A stretch of 64,000 nt of DNA from UBA1258 sp963643225 (GCA_963643225.1 CAVIIX010000002.1:77267-141266); one strand, 5' to 3'. Counted from the stretch's first letter, positions 42,926-52,245 are shown. Notes: generated by a model not told the origin, from the sequence alone. A program made the numbers and translations.

Positions 42926-42929
42926 TTTT

Positions 42930-43241
42930 ATGGCAAGTCAAGTAATGAGAATCACACTCAAGGCATATGATCATCAGTTAGTTGATTCATCTGCTAAGAA
43001 AATCATCGAAACCGTTAAGAAAAACGGTTCCCAGGTTAGTGGACCTGTTCCGCTTCCTACTAAAAAGGAAGTTGTAACAATTCTTAGAGCTGTTCACAAA
43101 TACAAGGATTCCAGAGAACAGTTCGAACAGAGAACCCACAAGAGACTCATTGATGTCATTGCTCCTACACCCAAGACAATTGAGGCACTTCAGAGATTAG
43201 AAATGCCCGCAGGTGTAAGCATTGTCATCAAGATGAAATAA
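42930..43241 (+). CDS. rpsJ: 30S ribosomal protein S10
   Basis: 103 residues. MRITLKAYDHQLVDSSAKKI and the PLPTKKEVVTILRAVHKYKD loop are canonical. First gene of the S10 operon, with the strong AAAGGAGGAG site. Also NusE, an antitermination factor. Confidence 0.97.
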   Translation: MASQVMRITLKAYDHQLVDSSAKKIIETVKKNGSQVSGPVPLPTKKEVVTILRAVHKYKDSREQFEQRTHKRLIDVIAPTPKTIEALQRLEMPAGVSIVIKMK

Positions 43242-43329
43242 TTCATCATAAGTAACACATTAATTAAGAAAGAAAAACCTCTACTAGAATGAATGCAGAT
43301 GCGTTCCGCTGTAGAAACAAGGAGGAAAA

Positions 43330-44013
43330 ATGAAGAAAGCAATATTAGCTACAAAAGTCGGAATGACTCAAATCTTCAACGAGGACGGTTCTTTAATCCC
43401 CGTTACAGTACTTCAGGCAGGCCCCTGTGTTGTTACACAGATCAAGACCGTTGAAAACGACGGCTATGAAGCAGTCCAGGTTGGTTTTGCTGAAAAGAAG
43501 GAAAGAATCATCAACAAAGACGCAAACGGCAAGAAAGAATATGTTCATGCTCATGGCGTTAACAAGGCTATGAAGGGACACTTCGACAAGGCCGGTACTA
43601 CTACAAAGAGATACGTAAGAGAATTCAAGCTTGAAAACGCAAGCGACTATGCACTTGGCGCTGAAATCAAGGCAGACATCTTCGCTGAAGGCGACAAGAT
43701 CGATGCAACCGCTATTTCAAAGGGTAAAGGATTCCAGGGCGCTATCAAGAGATACGGTCAGCACAGAGGACCTATGAAGCATGGTTCCAAATTCCATCGT
43801 CATCAGGGTTCCAACGGTGCATGTTCCTCACCCAGCCGTGTATTTAAGGGTAAAGGAATGCCCGGTCACATGGGACACGTAAAGGTTACGGTTCAGAACC
43901 TTGAGGTAGTAAGAGTTGATGCAGAAAACAACTTATTACTGGTTAAGGGCGCTGTACCAGGACCCAAGAAGGCCTTAGTTACTATTAAAGAAACTGTTAA
44001 GGCTAACGCTTAA
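43330..44013 (+). CDS. rplC: 50S ribosomal protein L3
   Basis: 227 residues. The N-terminal MKKAILATKVGMTQIF and the central GFQGAIKRYGQHRGPMKHGS extension that reaches the peptidyl-transferase centre are clear. The 88-base gap before it holds AAGGAGG and a TCTAC/GTAGA inverted repeat. Confidence 0.97.
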   Translation: MKKAILATKVGMTQIFNEDGSLIPVTVLQAGPCVVTQIKTVENDGYEAVQVGFAEKKERIINKDANGKKEYVHAHGVNKAMKGHFDKAGTTTKRYVREFKLENASDYALGAEIKADIFAEGDKIDATAISKGKGFQGAIKRYGQHRGPMKHGSKFHRHQGSNGACSSPSRVFKGKGMPGHMGHVKVTVQNLEVVRVDAENNLLLVKGAVPGPKKALVTIKETVKANA

Positions 44014-44039
44014 TAAAGATCGGAAGGAGGACCATTAAG

Positions 44040-44660
44040 ATGGCAAAAGTAGCTGTTTATAATATGGAAGGCAAGGAAGTTGAAAAGATCGACTTAAGCG
44101 ACGCAGTATTCGGTGTAGAAGTTAACGAACATCTCGTACACATGGCTGTAGTTCAGCAGCTTGCTAACAATCGTCAGGGAACACAGAAGGCAAAGACCCG
44201 TTCTGAAGTTTCAGGTGGCGGAAGAAAACCTTGGAGACAGAAAGGAACCGGTCATGCTAGACAGGGTTCAACAAGAGCTCCTCAGTGGACAGGAGGCGGC
44301 GTTGTATTCGCTCCCGTACCCCGTGATTATTCCTTCAAGCTTAACAAGAAGGAAAAGAGAGCAGCATTAAAGTCTGCACTCACCAGCAGAGTTATTGAAA
44401 ACAAGCTTATCGTTGTAGACGAATTAAAGTTTGATGAAATCAAGACAAAGAGCTTTGCTAATGTAATGAAGAATTTAAAGGTAGAAAAGGGCCTTGTAGT
44501 TCTTGCTGAGAACGATACAAACGTAGTTCTTTCAGCAAAGAACATGGCAAGTGTTGATACTACCATTGTTAACCAGATCAACGTTTATGACGTTATGAAG
44601 GGCGGCACCATTGTTCTTACAAAGGAAGCAGCCAAGAAAATCGAGGAGGTGTACGCATAA
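44040..44660 (+). CDS. rplD: 50S ribosomal protein L4
   Basis: 206 residues. The long tunnel loop (SEVSGGGRKPWRQKGTGHAR, near 60-79) is intact. The stop overlaps the rplW start (TAATG). L4 is the S10-operon repressor in gammaproteobacteria. Confidence 0.97.
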   Translation: MAKVAVYNMEGKEVEKIDLSDAVFGVEVNEHLVHMAVVQQLANNRQGTQKAKTRSEVSGGGRKPWRQKGTGHARQGSTRAPQWTGGGVVFAPVPRDYSFKLNKKEKRAALKSALTSRVIENKLIVVDELKFDEIKTKSFANVMKNLKVEKGLVVLAENDTNVVLSAKNMASVDTTIVNQINVYDVMKGGTIVLTKEAAKKIEEVYA

Positions 44661-44959
44661 TGGCATCTATTCAGTACTATGACGTAATCCTTAAGCCTGT
44701 ACTTACTGAAAAGTCTATGGCAGGCATGGGCGAAAAGAAATACACATTCCTTGTACACACAGACGCTAACAAGTCTCAGATTAAGGAAGCTGTAGAAAAA
44801 ATGTTTGCAGGCACCAAGGTAAAGCGCGTTAACACCGTTAACTATGACGGAAAGTCCAAGAGACGTGGCGCTACAGTTGGTAAGACCGCTGCAACAAAGA
44901 AGGCAATCGTTTGGTTAACAGACGACAGCAAGGATATCGAAATCTTTGCAGGCTTATAA
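44660..44959 (+). CDS. rplW: 50S ribosomal protein L23
   Basis: 99 residues; located at the tunnel exit, the docking site for SRP and trigger factor. YDVILKPVLTEKSM at the start and VNTVNYDGKSKRRG near 57-70 match the family. Confidence 0.96.
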   Translation: MASIQYYDVILKPVLTEKSMAGMGEKKYTFLVHTDANKSQIKEAVEKMFAGTKVKRVNTVNYDGKSKRRGATVGKTAATKKAIVWLTDDSKDIEIFAGL

Positions 44960-45021
44960 GAAAGGCCTTCACCTTATACGCAATTGAAGCGTGATAACAA
45001 ATCAGTAAAGGAGATACAAAA

Positions 45022-45864
45022 ATGGGAATTAAGACATATAATGCCTATACACCCTCCAGAAGAAACATGACTGGTTCAGATTTCTCAGAAATCACCAAAA
45101 CAACTCCTGAGAAGAGCCTTGTGGTTTCAATCCCCAAGACAGCCGGTCGTAACAACCAGGGTAAAATTACCGTTAGACACATCGGTGGCGGTAACAAGAA
45201 GAAATACAGAATTGTAGATTTTAAGAGATTAAAAGACGGCGTTCCTGCAAAGGTAATCGGTATCGAATACGACCCTAACAGAACAGCCAACATCGCACTT
45301 ATCTGCTATGCAGATGGTGAAAAAGCATACATCCTTGCTCCTGAAGGACTTAAGGATGGCATGAAGATTATGAACGGACCTGAAGCAGAAGTAAGAATCG
45401 GTAACTGCTTACCTCTTTCAGAGATCCCGATCGGTACTCAGGTACACAACATTGAGCTTTATCCCGGTAAGGGCGGACAGCTTGTACGTTCAGCCGGCAA
45501 CTCGGCTCAGTTACTTGCAAAAGAAGGTAAGTATGCAACATTAAGACTTCCTTCAGGTGAAATGAGAATGGTTCCCTTAGTATGCCGCGCATCCATCGGT
45601 GTTGTAGGCAACGGCGATCACAACCTTGTAAATCTTGGTAAGGCAGGTCGTAAGCGTAACATGGGTATCCGTCCTACAGTTCGTGGTTCCGTTATGAACC
45701 CCAACGACCATCCTCATGGTGGTGGTGAAGGTAAGTGTGGTATCGGTCGTCCCGGTCCCAGCACTCCTTGGGGTAAGCCCGCACTTGGTCTTAAGACACG
45801 TAAGGCTAAGAAGGCTTCCAACAAGCTCATCGTAAGAAGACGTAACGGTAAGGCTATTAAATAA
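45022..45864 (+). CDS. rplB: 50S ribosomal protein L2
   Basis: 280 residues, near the usual 275. The highly conserved NPNDHPHGGGEGKCGIGRPG segment, containing the histidine near the peptidyl-transferase centre, is complete, followed by PSTPWGKPALG. Confidence 0.98.
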   Translation: MGIKTYNAYTPSRRNMTGSDFSEITKTTPEKSLVVSIPKTAGRNNQGKITVRHIGGGNKKKYRIVDFKRLKDGVPAKVIGIEYDPNRTANIALICYADGEKAYILAPEGLKDGMKIMNGPEAEVRIGNCLPLSEIPIGTQVHNIELYPGKGGQLVRSAGNSAQLLAKEGKYATLRLPSGEMRMVPLVCRASIGVVGNGDHNLVNLGKAGRKRNMGIRPTVRGSVMNPNDHPHGGGEGKCGIGRPGPSTPWGKPALGLKTRKAKKASNKLIVRRRNGKAIK

Positions 45865-45881
45865 TACAGGAGGACAGATCA

Positions 45882-46163
45882 ATGGCTAGATCGATTAAAA
45901 AAGGACCTTTCGCAGATGCAAGCCTTCTTAAGAAGGTTGATGCGATGAATGCAGCCGGACAGAAGCAGGTTATTAAGACCTGGTCACGTCGTTCAACAAT
46001 CTTCCCCTCATTTGTAGGACACACGATTGCAGTACACGACGGACGTAAGCATGTTCCGGTATATATCACAGAAGACATGGTTGGACACAAACTTGGCGAA
46101 TTCGTTGCTACCAGAACCTTTAGAGGTCATGGTAAGGACGAAAAGAAGTCTAAAGTAAAGTAA
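45882..46163 (+). CDS. rpsS: 30S ribosomal protein S19
   Basis: 93 residues. MARSIKKGPF at the start and the conserved GHTIAVHDGRKHVPVYI region. Located 17 bases after rplB with AGGAGG. Confidence 0.97.
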   Translation: MARSIKKGPFADASLLKKVDAMNAAGQKQVIKTWSRRSTIFPSFVGHTIAVHDGRKHVPVYITEDMVGHKLGEFVATRTFRGHGKDEKKSKVK

Positions 46164-46190
46164 GAGGCAATTTGAAAGGAGGACAAATCT

Positions 46191-46577
46191 ATGGCTAAAG
46201 GACATAGATCTCAAATTAAGAGAGAAAGAAACGCACAGAAAGATACAAGACCTTCAGCAAAATTGTCTTACGCTAGAATTTCGGTTCAGAAGGCTTGTTT
46301 CGTTTTAGACGCCATCAGAGGAAAAGATGCAAAGACAGCTCTTGCTATTCTTACATATAATCCCAGATATGGTTCAAGTATCATTAAAAAATTGTTGGAG
46401 TCAGCAATTGCTAATGCCGAAAACAACAACGGCATGAATGCTGATAACCTTTATGTAGCAGAGTGCTATGCCAACAAAGGACCCACAATGAAGAGAGTAA
46501 GACCCCGTGCACAGGGCCGCGCTTACAGAATTGAAAAGCGTATGAGCCACATCACAATTGTGCTGGATGAAAGATAG
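46191..46577 (+). CDS. rplV: 50S ribosomal protein L22
   Basis: 128 residues. Conserved hairpin-loop region PTMKRVRPRAQGRAYRIEKR (near 97-116), which lines the exit tunnel and is where macrolide-resistance changes occur in other species; no duplication is visible here. The N-terminus is about 15 residues longer than in E. coli. Confidence 0.96.
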   Translation: MAKGHRSQIKRERNAQKDTRPSAKLSYARISVQKACFVLDAIRGKDAKTALAILTYNPRYGSSIIKKLLESAIANAENNNGMNADNLYVAECYANKGPTMKRVRPRAQGRAYRIEKRMSHITIVLDER

Positions 46578-46588
46578 GAGGAGCAAAA

Positions 46589-47248
46589 ATGGGACAGAAA
46601 GTTAATCCTCATGGACTTAGAGTCGGTGTAATCAAGGATTGGGATTCCAGATGGTATGCAGAATCCGATTTCGCTGACAACTTAGTAGAAGATTACAACA
46701 TTAGAAAGTACCTTAAGAAGAAATTATACAGCGCCGGCATCAGCAAGATCGAAATCGAAAGAGCTTCTGACCGCGTTAAGGTTATTATCTTCACCGCTAA
46801 GCCCGGTTTAATCATCGGTAAGGGCGGACAGGAAATTGAAGTTACAAAGAATGAAGTTGCAAAGCTTACAAACGGCAAGAAGGTTCTGGTTGACATTAAG
46901 GAAATCAAGCGCCCCGACAAGGATGCACAGCTTGTAGCTGAGAACATTGCTCAGCAGCTTGAAAATCGTGTTTCCTTCAGACGTGCTATGAAGTCTGCAA
47001 TGTCAAGAACAATGAAGTCTGGTGCTCTTGGTATCAAGGCAGCAGTTGGCGGACGTCTCGGCGGTGCTGATATCGCAAGAACAGAAACCTACAGCGAGGG
47101 CACAATTCCGCTTCAGACAATCAGAGCTGACATCGACTATGGTTTTGCAGAAGCAGATACCACATACGGTAAGCTCGGTATCAAGGTATGGATCTACAAG
47201 GGTGAGGTCCTTCCTACAAAGAATACTAAGGAAGGGAGCGACAAATAA
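46589..47248 (+). CDS. rpsC: 30S ribosomal protein S3
   Basis: 219 residues: N-terminal MGQKVNPHGLRVGVIKDWDS, KH domain with PGLIIGKGGQEIE near 73-85, and the C-terminal ARTETYSEGTIPLQTIRADI. Confidence 0.97.
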   Translation: MGQKVNPHGLRVGVIKDWDSRWYAESDFADNLVEDYNIRKYLKKKLYSAGISKIEIERASDRVKVIIFTAKPGLIIGKGGQEIEVTKNEVAKLTNGKKVLVDIKEIKRPDKDAQLVAENIAQQLENRVSFRRAMKSAMSRTMKSGALGIKAAVGGRLGGADIARTETYSEGTIPLQTIRADIDYGFAEADTTYGKLGIKVWIYKGEVLPTKNTKEGSDK

Positions 47249-47250
47249 TT

Positions 47251-47688
47251 ATGTTAATGCCTAAGAGAGTTAAGCGTCGTAAACAGTTCCGCGGCACTAT
47301 GGCCGGAAAAGCGATGCGTGGTAATACCATTTCAAATGGTGAATTCGGACTTGTAGCAACCGAACCCTGCTGGATTAAGTCAAACCAGATTGAAGCAGCC
47401 CGTGTTGCTATGACAAGATACGTAAAACGTGGTGGTCAGGTATGGATTAAGATTTTCCCTGACAAGCCCATCACAGCAAAGCCTGCTGAAACTCGTATGG
47501 GTTCCGGTAAAGGTACAGTAGAGTATTGGGTAGCAGTAGTTAAGCCCGGACGTGTAATGTTTGAAATCGCAGGTGTTCCTGAAGAAACAGCTAGAGAAGC
47601 ATTACGTCTGGCATCACACAAGCTTCCTTGCAAATGTAAGATCGTTTCTAAAGCGGACTTGGAAGGCGGTGCATCTAATGAAAACTAA
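47251..47688 (+). CDS. rplP: 50S ribosomal protein L16
   Basis: 145 residues. MLMPKRVKRRKQFRG parallels the Bacillus MLLPKRVK start, so the first ATG is used rather than the one two codons later. Conserved MGSGKGTVEYWVAVVKPGR near 84-102. Its end overlaps rpmC by 11 bases. Confidence 0.97.
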   Translation: MLMPKRVKRRKQFRGTMAGKAMRGNTISNGEFGLVATEPCWIKSNQIEAARVAMTRYVKRGGQVWIKIFPDKPITAKPAETRMGSGKGTVEYWVAVVKPGRVMFEIAGVPEETAREALRLASHKLPCKCKIVSKADLEGGASNEN

Positions 47689-47887
47689 TAAGTATGTTGA
47701 TAGCTTAAATGCAAAGACAACTGCAGAATTAGCAAAGGAATTAACCGATGCTAAGAAGGAACTTTTCAATTTGAGATTCCAGAATGCCACTAACCAGTTA
47801 GAGAATACTGCTAGAATTAAAGAAGTTAGAAAGAACATTGCAAGAATTCAGACTGTTTTGACTGCCAAGTCAAAGGCTGAAGCATAA
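47678..47887 (+). CDS. rpmC: 50S ribosomal protein L29
   Basis: 69 residues, two helices; ELFNLRFQNATNQLENTARI is the family core. The start is the ATG inside the end of rplP, preceded by GGAAGGCGG; earlier in-frame ATGs would give a non-family extension. Confidence 0.95.
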   Translation: MKTNKYVDSLNAKTTAELAKELTDAKKELFNLRFQNATNQLENTARIKEVRKNIARIQTVLTAKSKAEA

Positions 47888-47923
47888 GTTCGGCATTGGA
47901 AGATAAGAAAGGAGACTTAAGTC

Positions 47924-48181
47924 GTGGAAGATAGAAATCTTAGAAAAACACGTACCGGTAAGGTTGTCAGCGATAAGATGGACAAGACAATCACGGTTGC
48001 AGTTGTAGATAACGTAAAGCATCCTCTTTACGGTAAGATCGTTAAAAGAACCTACAAGCTTAAAGCTCATGATGAAAACAATGAGTGCCATGTAGGCGAT
48101 ACAGTTAAAGTAATGGAAACAAGACCACTCTCCAAGGACAAGAGATGGAGACTTGTTGAAATCGTAGAAAAAGCTAAGTAA
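47924..48181 (+). CDS. rpsQ: 30S ribosomal protein S17
   Basis: 85 residues with a GTG start (GTGGAAGAT) after AAAGGAG. OB-fold motifs RTGKVVSDKMDKTITVAV and VKVMETRPLSKDKRWRLVE are typical. Confidence 0.96.
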   Translation: MEDRNLRKTRTGKVVSDKMDKTITVAVVDNVKHPLYGKIVKRTYKLKAHDENNECHVGDTVKVMETRPLSKDKRWRLVEIVEKAK

Positions 48182-48201
48182 GCATTGGAAGGAGAATAAG
48201 C

Positions 48202-48570
48202 ATGATTCAACAGGAAAGCAGATTGAAGGTTGCTGATAACACCGGTGCTAAGGAATTGCTTTGCATCCGTGTTATGGGCGGATCTACAAGAAGATATGCT
48301 AACATCGGCGATGTTATCGTTGCCAGTGTTAAGGATGCTACACCCGGCGGTATGGTTAAGAAGGGTGATGTAGTTAAGGCTGTTGTTGTTCGTACAGTTA
48401 AGGGCGCTCGTCGTAAAGACGGTTCCTATATCAAATTTGACGAAAATGCTGCAGTAATTATCAAGGATGACAAGGAACCCAAGGGAACCCGTATCTTTGG
48501 ACCTGTAGCACGTGAGCTTCGTGAGAAACAGTTCTCTAAGATTGTTTCTTTAGCTCCCGAAGTACTCTAG
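48202..48570 (+). CDS. rplN: 50S ribosomal protein L14
   Basis: 122 residues, the standard length. MIQQESRLKVADNTGAKELL and FDENAAVIIKDDKEPKGTRI are canonical. Lies at the subunit interface. Confidence 0.97.
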   Translation: MIQQESRLKVADNTGAKELLCIRVMGGSTRRYANIGDVIVASVKDATPGGMVKKGDVVKAVVVRTVKGARRKDGSYIKFDENAAVIIKDDKEPKGTRIFGPVARELREKQFSKIVSLAPEVL

Positions 48571-48581
48571 GAGGTAGCTAA

Positions 48582-48893
48582 ATGGCAACAATGAAAATTA
48601 AGAAAGGTGATACCGTTAAGGTTATCGCCGGCAAGGACACCGGAAAAGAAGGTAAGGTTCTTGTTGTAGACCATAAGAACGCTAAGGTTGTTGTAGAAGG
48701 CGTTAACATGGTTACTAAGCACATGAAGCCCTCCCAGGCTAATCAGAACGGCGGCATCGTACAGAAAGAAGCAGCTATTGATGTTTCAAACGTTATGCTC
48801 GTATTTAAGGGCAAGACTACTCGTGTTGGCTTCAAGATGGATGGCGACAAAAAGGTCCGTTTTGCTAAGGCAACGGGCGATGTTATCGATTAA
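48582..48893 (+). CDS. rplX: 50S ribosomal protein L24
   Basis: 103 residues with an N-terminal KOW motif (IKKGDTVKVIAGKDTGKEGK). An assembly initiator of the large subunit. Starts 11 bases after rplN. Confidence 0.96.
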   Translation: MATMKIKKGDTVKVIAGKDTGKEGKVLVVDHKNAKVVVEGVNMVTKHMKPSQANQNGGIVQKEAAIDVSNVMLVFKGKTTRVGFKMDGDKKVRFAKATGDVID

Positions 48894-48912
48894 ATAAAGG
48901 AGGCCTATAAAC

Positions 48913-49452
48913 GTGAGTAGATATAAAGATTTATACAAAAACGAAATTGTCAAGGCTATGACAGACAAGTTCGGTTATAAGAACGTTATGGAGGTTCCCA
49001 AGCTCGACAAGATCGTAATTAATATGGGTGTTGGCGAAGCAAAGGAAAACGCAAAGGTTTTAGAATCTGCTGTAGCTGACATGGAAAAGATTGCCGGTCA
49101 GAAGGCAGTTATCACTAAGGCTAAGAAGTCAGTTGCTAACTTCAAGATTCGTGAAGGCCAGGCAATTGGATGTAAGGTTACCCTTCGTGGTGAGAAGATG
49201 TACGAATTCTGTGATCGTCTCGTTAACCTTGCACTTCCCCGAGTTCGTGACTTCAGAGGTGTAAACCCAAATGGTTTCGATGGCAGAGGTAACTATGCAC
49301 TTGGTATCAAGGAGCAGATCATTTTCCCTGAAATCGAATATGATAAGGTAGATAAGGTTCGTGGTATGGACATTATCTTCGTAACAACAGCAAAGACAGA
49401 TGAAGAGGCACGTGAATTATTAAGATTATTCAACATGCCGTTCGCGAAATAG
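48913..49452 (+). CDS. rplE: 50S ribosomal protein L5
   Basis: 179 residues, GTG start with AAAGGAGG. Contacts 5S rRNA. VPKLDKIVINMGVGEA and FRGVNPNGFDGRGNYALGIK are diagnostic. Confidence 0.97.
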   Translation: MSRYKDLYKNEIVKAMTDKFGYKNVMEVPKLDKIVINMGVGEAKENAKVLESAVADMEKIAGQKAVITKAKKSVANFKIREGQAIGCKVTLRGEKMYEFCDRLVNLALPRVRDFRGVNPNGFDGRGNYALGIKEQIIFPEIEYDKVDKVRGMDIIFVTTAKTDEEARELLRLFNMPFAK

Positions 49453-49466
49453 GAGGAGACAAAACT

Positions 49467-49652
49467 ATGGCTAAATCAGCAATGAAGCTTAAACAGCAGA
49501 AAAAGCCTAAGTTCTCTACAAGAGCTTATACCCGCTGCAAGATTTGTGGACGTCCCCATGCTGTATTAAGAAAGTATGGTATTTGCAGAGTTTGCTTCCG
49601 TGAACTCGCATACAAGGGAGAAATCCCCGGCGTTAAAAAGGCAAGCTGGTAA
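49467..49652 (+). CDS. rpsN: 30S ribosomal protein S14, zinc form
   Basis: 61 residues, the short C+ type with CKIC and CRVC pairs for zinc. A.k.a. rpsZ-type in some annotations. Ends GEIPGVKKASW as usual. Confidence 0.96.
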   Translation: MAKSAMKLKQQKKPKFSTRAYTRCKICGRPHAVLRKYGICRVCFRELAYKGEIPGVKKASW

Positions 49653-49672
49653 GAAGGAAGGAGGACAATCAA

Positions 49673-50077
49673 ATGGCAACAACTAATGATCCTATTGCAG
49701 ATATGCTTACAAGAATTCGTAATGCTAACACTGCAAAACACGATACAGTAGATGTTCCTGCATCAAAGATGAAGTTAGCAATTGCTCAGATTCTTTTAGA
49801 TGAAGGCTACATCAAGAAATTTGATATCATTGAAGACGGCGCATTCAAGAACATCCACATCACACTTAAGTATGGTGCAGATAAGAACGAAAAGATTATC
49901 TCCGGTATTCAGAGAATTTCCAAGCCCGGTCTTCGTGTATACGCTAGCAAGGAAGATCTTCCTAAGGTTCTCGGTGGTCTTGGTATCGCTATCATTTCCA
50001 CAAACCAGGGCGTAGTTACCGACAAGAAAGCCCGTGAGCTTGAAGTTGGTGGCGAAGTACTTGCATTCGTTTGGTAA
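49673..50077 (+). CDS. rpsH: 30S ribosomal protein S8
   Basis: 134 residues. DPIADMLTRIRNANTAKHD at the start and GLGIAIISTNQGVVTDKKAR near the end. S8 represses the spc operon in E. coli; no clear S8-site copy was recognised near rplE here. Confidence 0.97.
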   Translation: MATTNDPIADMLTRIRNANTAKHDTVDVPASKMKLAIAQILLDEGYIKKFDIIEDGAFKNIHITLKYGADKNEKIISGIQRISKPGLRVYASKEDLPKVLGGLGIAIISTNQGVVTDKKARELEVGGEVLAFVW

Positions 50078-50120
50078 GAAATTTTAAATATTAACCTAAT
50101 TTTTAATAGGAGGTACGGGC

Positions 50121-50660
50121 ATGTCACGTATAGGTAAAATGCCAATCGCAATTCCTGCAGGCGTAACTGTAGAAATTGCAGAAAATAACAAAGTGACCGT
50201 TAAAGGTCCCAAGGGTACTCTTGAAAGAGTATTACCCTCAGAGATGGACATTAAAGTTGAAGGCGCTGAAATCGTTGTTTCTCGTCCTAACGACTTAAAG
50301 AAAATGAAATCTCTTCACGGTTTAACAAGAACCCTCATCAATAACATGGTTGTTGGTGTAACAAGTGGTTATGAGAAGAAGCTTGAAGTAAACGGTGTAG
50401 GTTACAAGGCAGCCAAGGCTGGCAAGAAGCTTACCTTATCCTTAGGCTATTCTCATCCGGTAGAAATGGAAGATCCCGCAGGTATCGAGACTGTTGTTGA
50501 AGGTAACGTAATTACCGTTAAGGGTATCGACAAAGAAAAAGTTGGCCAGTTTGCAGCTGAGATCAGAGACAAGAGAAGACCTGAACCTTACAAGGGCAAG
50601 GGTATCAAGTATGCTGATGAAGTTATCAGACGTAAAGTTGGTAAGACCGGTAAGAAATAA
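50121..50660 (+). CDS. rplF: 50S ribosomal protein L6
   Basis: 179 residues: MSRIGKMPIAIPAGVTVEI and the C-terminal RRPEPYKGKGIKYADEVI, the conserved rRNA-contact stretch. AGGAGG precedes the start. Confidence 0.97.
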   Translation: MSRIGKMPIAIPAGVTVEIAENNKVTVKGPKGTLERVLPSEMDIKVEGAEIVVSRPNDLKKMKSLHGLTRTLINNMVVGVTSGYEKKLEVNGVGYKAAKAGKKLTLSLGYSHPVEMEDPAGIETVVEGNVITVKGIDKEKVGQFAAEIRDKRRPEPYKGKGIKYADEVIRRKVGKTGKK

Positions 50661-50680
50661 TAGATAAGGAGAGTATAAAA

Positions 50681-51049
50681 ATGGTTTCAAAAGAATCTAA
50701 ACAGGAAATCCGTGTTAAAAAGCACATGAGAATCCGCAACCGTTTTGCAGGCACTGCTGAAAGACCTCGTCTTGCAGTATTCCGTAGCAACAACCATATG
50801 TATGCTCAAATTATCGATGATACAGTTGGTAAGACATTAGTTGCAGCATCCACAGTTGAAAAGGATGTTAAGGCTGAACTTGAAAAGACCAACAACGTCG
50901 ACGCAGCAGCATATTTAGGTACTGTAATCGCAAAGCGTGCATTAGAAAAAGGTATTAAGGAAGTTGTTTTCGACAGAGGCGGCTTTATATACCAGGGTAA
51001 AGTAGCAGCATTAGCTGACGCAGCAAGAGAAGCTGGGTTGGAATTCTAG
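50681..51049 (+). CDS. rplR: 50S ribosomal protein L18
   Basis: 122 residues; 5S rRNA binder. Basic N-terminus, then GTAERPRLAVFRSNNHMYAQ and FDRGGFIYQGKVAALADAAR. Confidence 0.97.
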   Translation: MVSKESKQEIRVKKHMRIRNRFAGTAERPRLAVFRSNNHMYAQIIDDTVGKTLVAASTVEKDVKAELEKTNNVDAAAYLGTVIAKRALEKGIKEVVFDRGGFIYQGKVAALADAAREAGLEF

Positions 51050-51066
51050 GAAGGAGAACACATCAC

Positions 51067-51576
51067 ATGAAACGCACTATGATAGATACAACTAACATGG
51101 AGTTTAGTGACAAGGTGGTTACCATCAAGCGTGTTACAAAGGTTGTTAAAGGCGGACGTAACATGCGTTTCACAGCTTTGGTAGTTGTAGGTGACGGTAA
51201 TGGTCACGTAGGCGCCGGCCTTGGAAAAGCTGCAGAAATCCCCGAAGCTATTCGTAAAGGTAAAGAAGACGCAATGAAGAATCTCGTAAGCGTAGCACTT
51301 GACGAGAACAAATCAATTTCCCATGATTTCTTTGGTAAATTCGGATCTGCTTCCGTATTACTTAAGAAGTCTCCCGAAGGTACCGGTATTATCGCCGGTG
51401 GCCCTGCTCGTACAGTATGTGAACTTGCAGGTATCAAGAATATCCGTACAAAGTCACTCGGATCAAACAATAAGCAGAACGTTGTTCTTGCAACAATTGC
51501 AGGTCTTGCTGCTCTTAAGTCCCCTGAACAGGTTGCAGCTAACCGTGGCAAGTCCGTTGACGAAGTAATGGCATAA
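51067..51576 (+). CDS. rpsE: 30S ribosomal protein S5
   Basis: 169 residues: S5 double-stranded-RNA-binding part (GRNMRFTALVVVGDGNGHVG) and GIIAGGPARTVCELAGI. The loop where spectinomycin-resistance changes fall in other species (VKGGRNMRF) looks normal. Confidence 0.97.
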   Translation: MKRTMIDTTNMEFSDKVVTIKRVTKVVKGGRNMRFTALVVVGDGNGHVGAGLGKAAEIPEAIRKGKEDAMKNLVSVALDENKSISHDFFGKFGSASVLLKKSPEGTGIIAGGPARTVCELAGIKNIRTKSLGSNNKQNVVLATIAGLAALKSPEQVAANRGKSVDEVMA

Positions 51577-51591
51577 GGGAGGGCTTGAATC

Positions 51592-51786
51592 ATGGCAACA
51601 AAGAAAGTTAAAAAGATTAAAGTTACTTTAGTGAAATCTACTATCGGAGCAATTCCTAAGCACAGAGCAACTGTTGAAGCATTAGGCCTTCATAAGCTTA
51701 ATCAGACAGTAGAGCTTCCTGACAATGATGCTGTTAAGGGAATGATTCAGCAGGTAAGACACTTAGTTAAAGTAGAAGAAGCTTAA
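51592..51786 (+). CDS. rpmD: 50S ribosomal protein L30
   Basis: 64 residues. KVTLVKSTIGAIPKHRATVE and LGLHKLNQTVELPD are the family pattern. Between rpsE and rplO as expected. Confidence 0.96.
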   Translation: MATKKVKKIKVTLVKSTIGAIPKHRATVEALGLHKLNQTVELPDNDAVKGMIQQVRHLVKVEEA

Positions 51787-51804
51787 TAAAGAGGAGGTGT
51801 CACA

Positions 51805-52245
51805 ATGGAATTATCTAACTTACAGCCCGCAGAAGGCTCTAAACACAGTGATAATTTTAGAAGAGGACGTGGACACGGTTCAGGTAATGGCAAGACAGCC
51901 GGTAAGGGCCATAAGGGTCAGAAGGCTCGTTCCGGAGCTCCCAGAATCGGTTTCGAAGGTGGTCAGATGCCTTTATACAGACGTCTTCCTAAGAGAGGTT
52001 TCAAAAACAGAAACCACAAGGAAATCGTAGCAATTAATGTAAGTGCATTAGAAGTGTTTGAAAACGGCGCAACCGTTGATGTAGAAGCACTCATGGCACA
52101 GGGAATTATCAATAACCCTGCAGACGGTGTTAAGATTCTTGGCAACGGCGAACTTACCAAAAAGCTCAATGTTAAAGTAAATGCTTATAGCGAATCTGCT
52201 AAAGAGATGATTGAGAAGCTTGGTGGAACTGCAGAGGTGATCTAA
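51805..52245 (+). CDS. rplO: 50S ribosomal protein L15
   Basis: 146 residues. Glycine/arginine-rich N-terminal extension (RRGRGHGSGNGKTAGKGHKG) that threads into 23S rRNA, then FEGGQMPLYRRLPKRGFKN. The stop overlaps the secY start (TAATG). Confidence 0.97.
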   Translation: MELSNLQPAEGSKHSDNFRRGRGHGSGNGKTAGKGHKGQKARSGAPRIGFEGGQMPLYRRLPKRGFKNRNHKEIVAINVSALEVFENGATVDVEALMAQGIINNPADGVKILGNGELTKKLNVKVNAYSESAKEMIEKLGGTAEVI

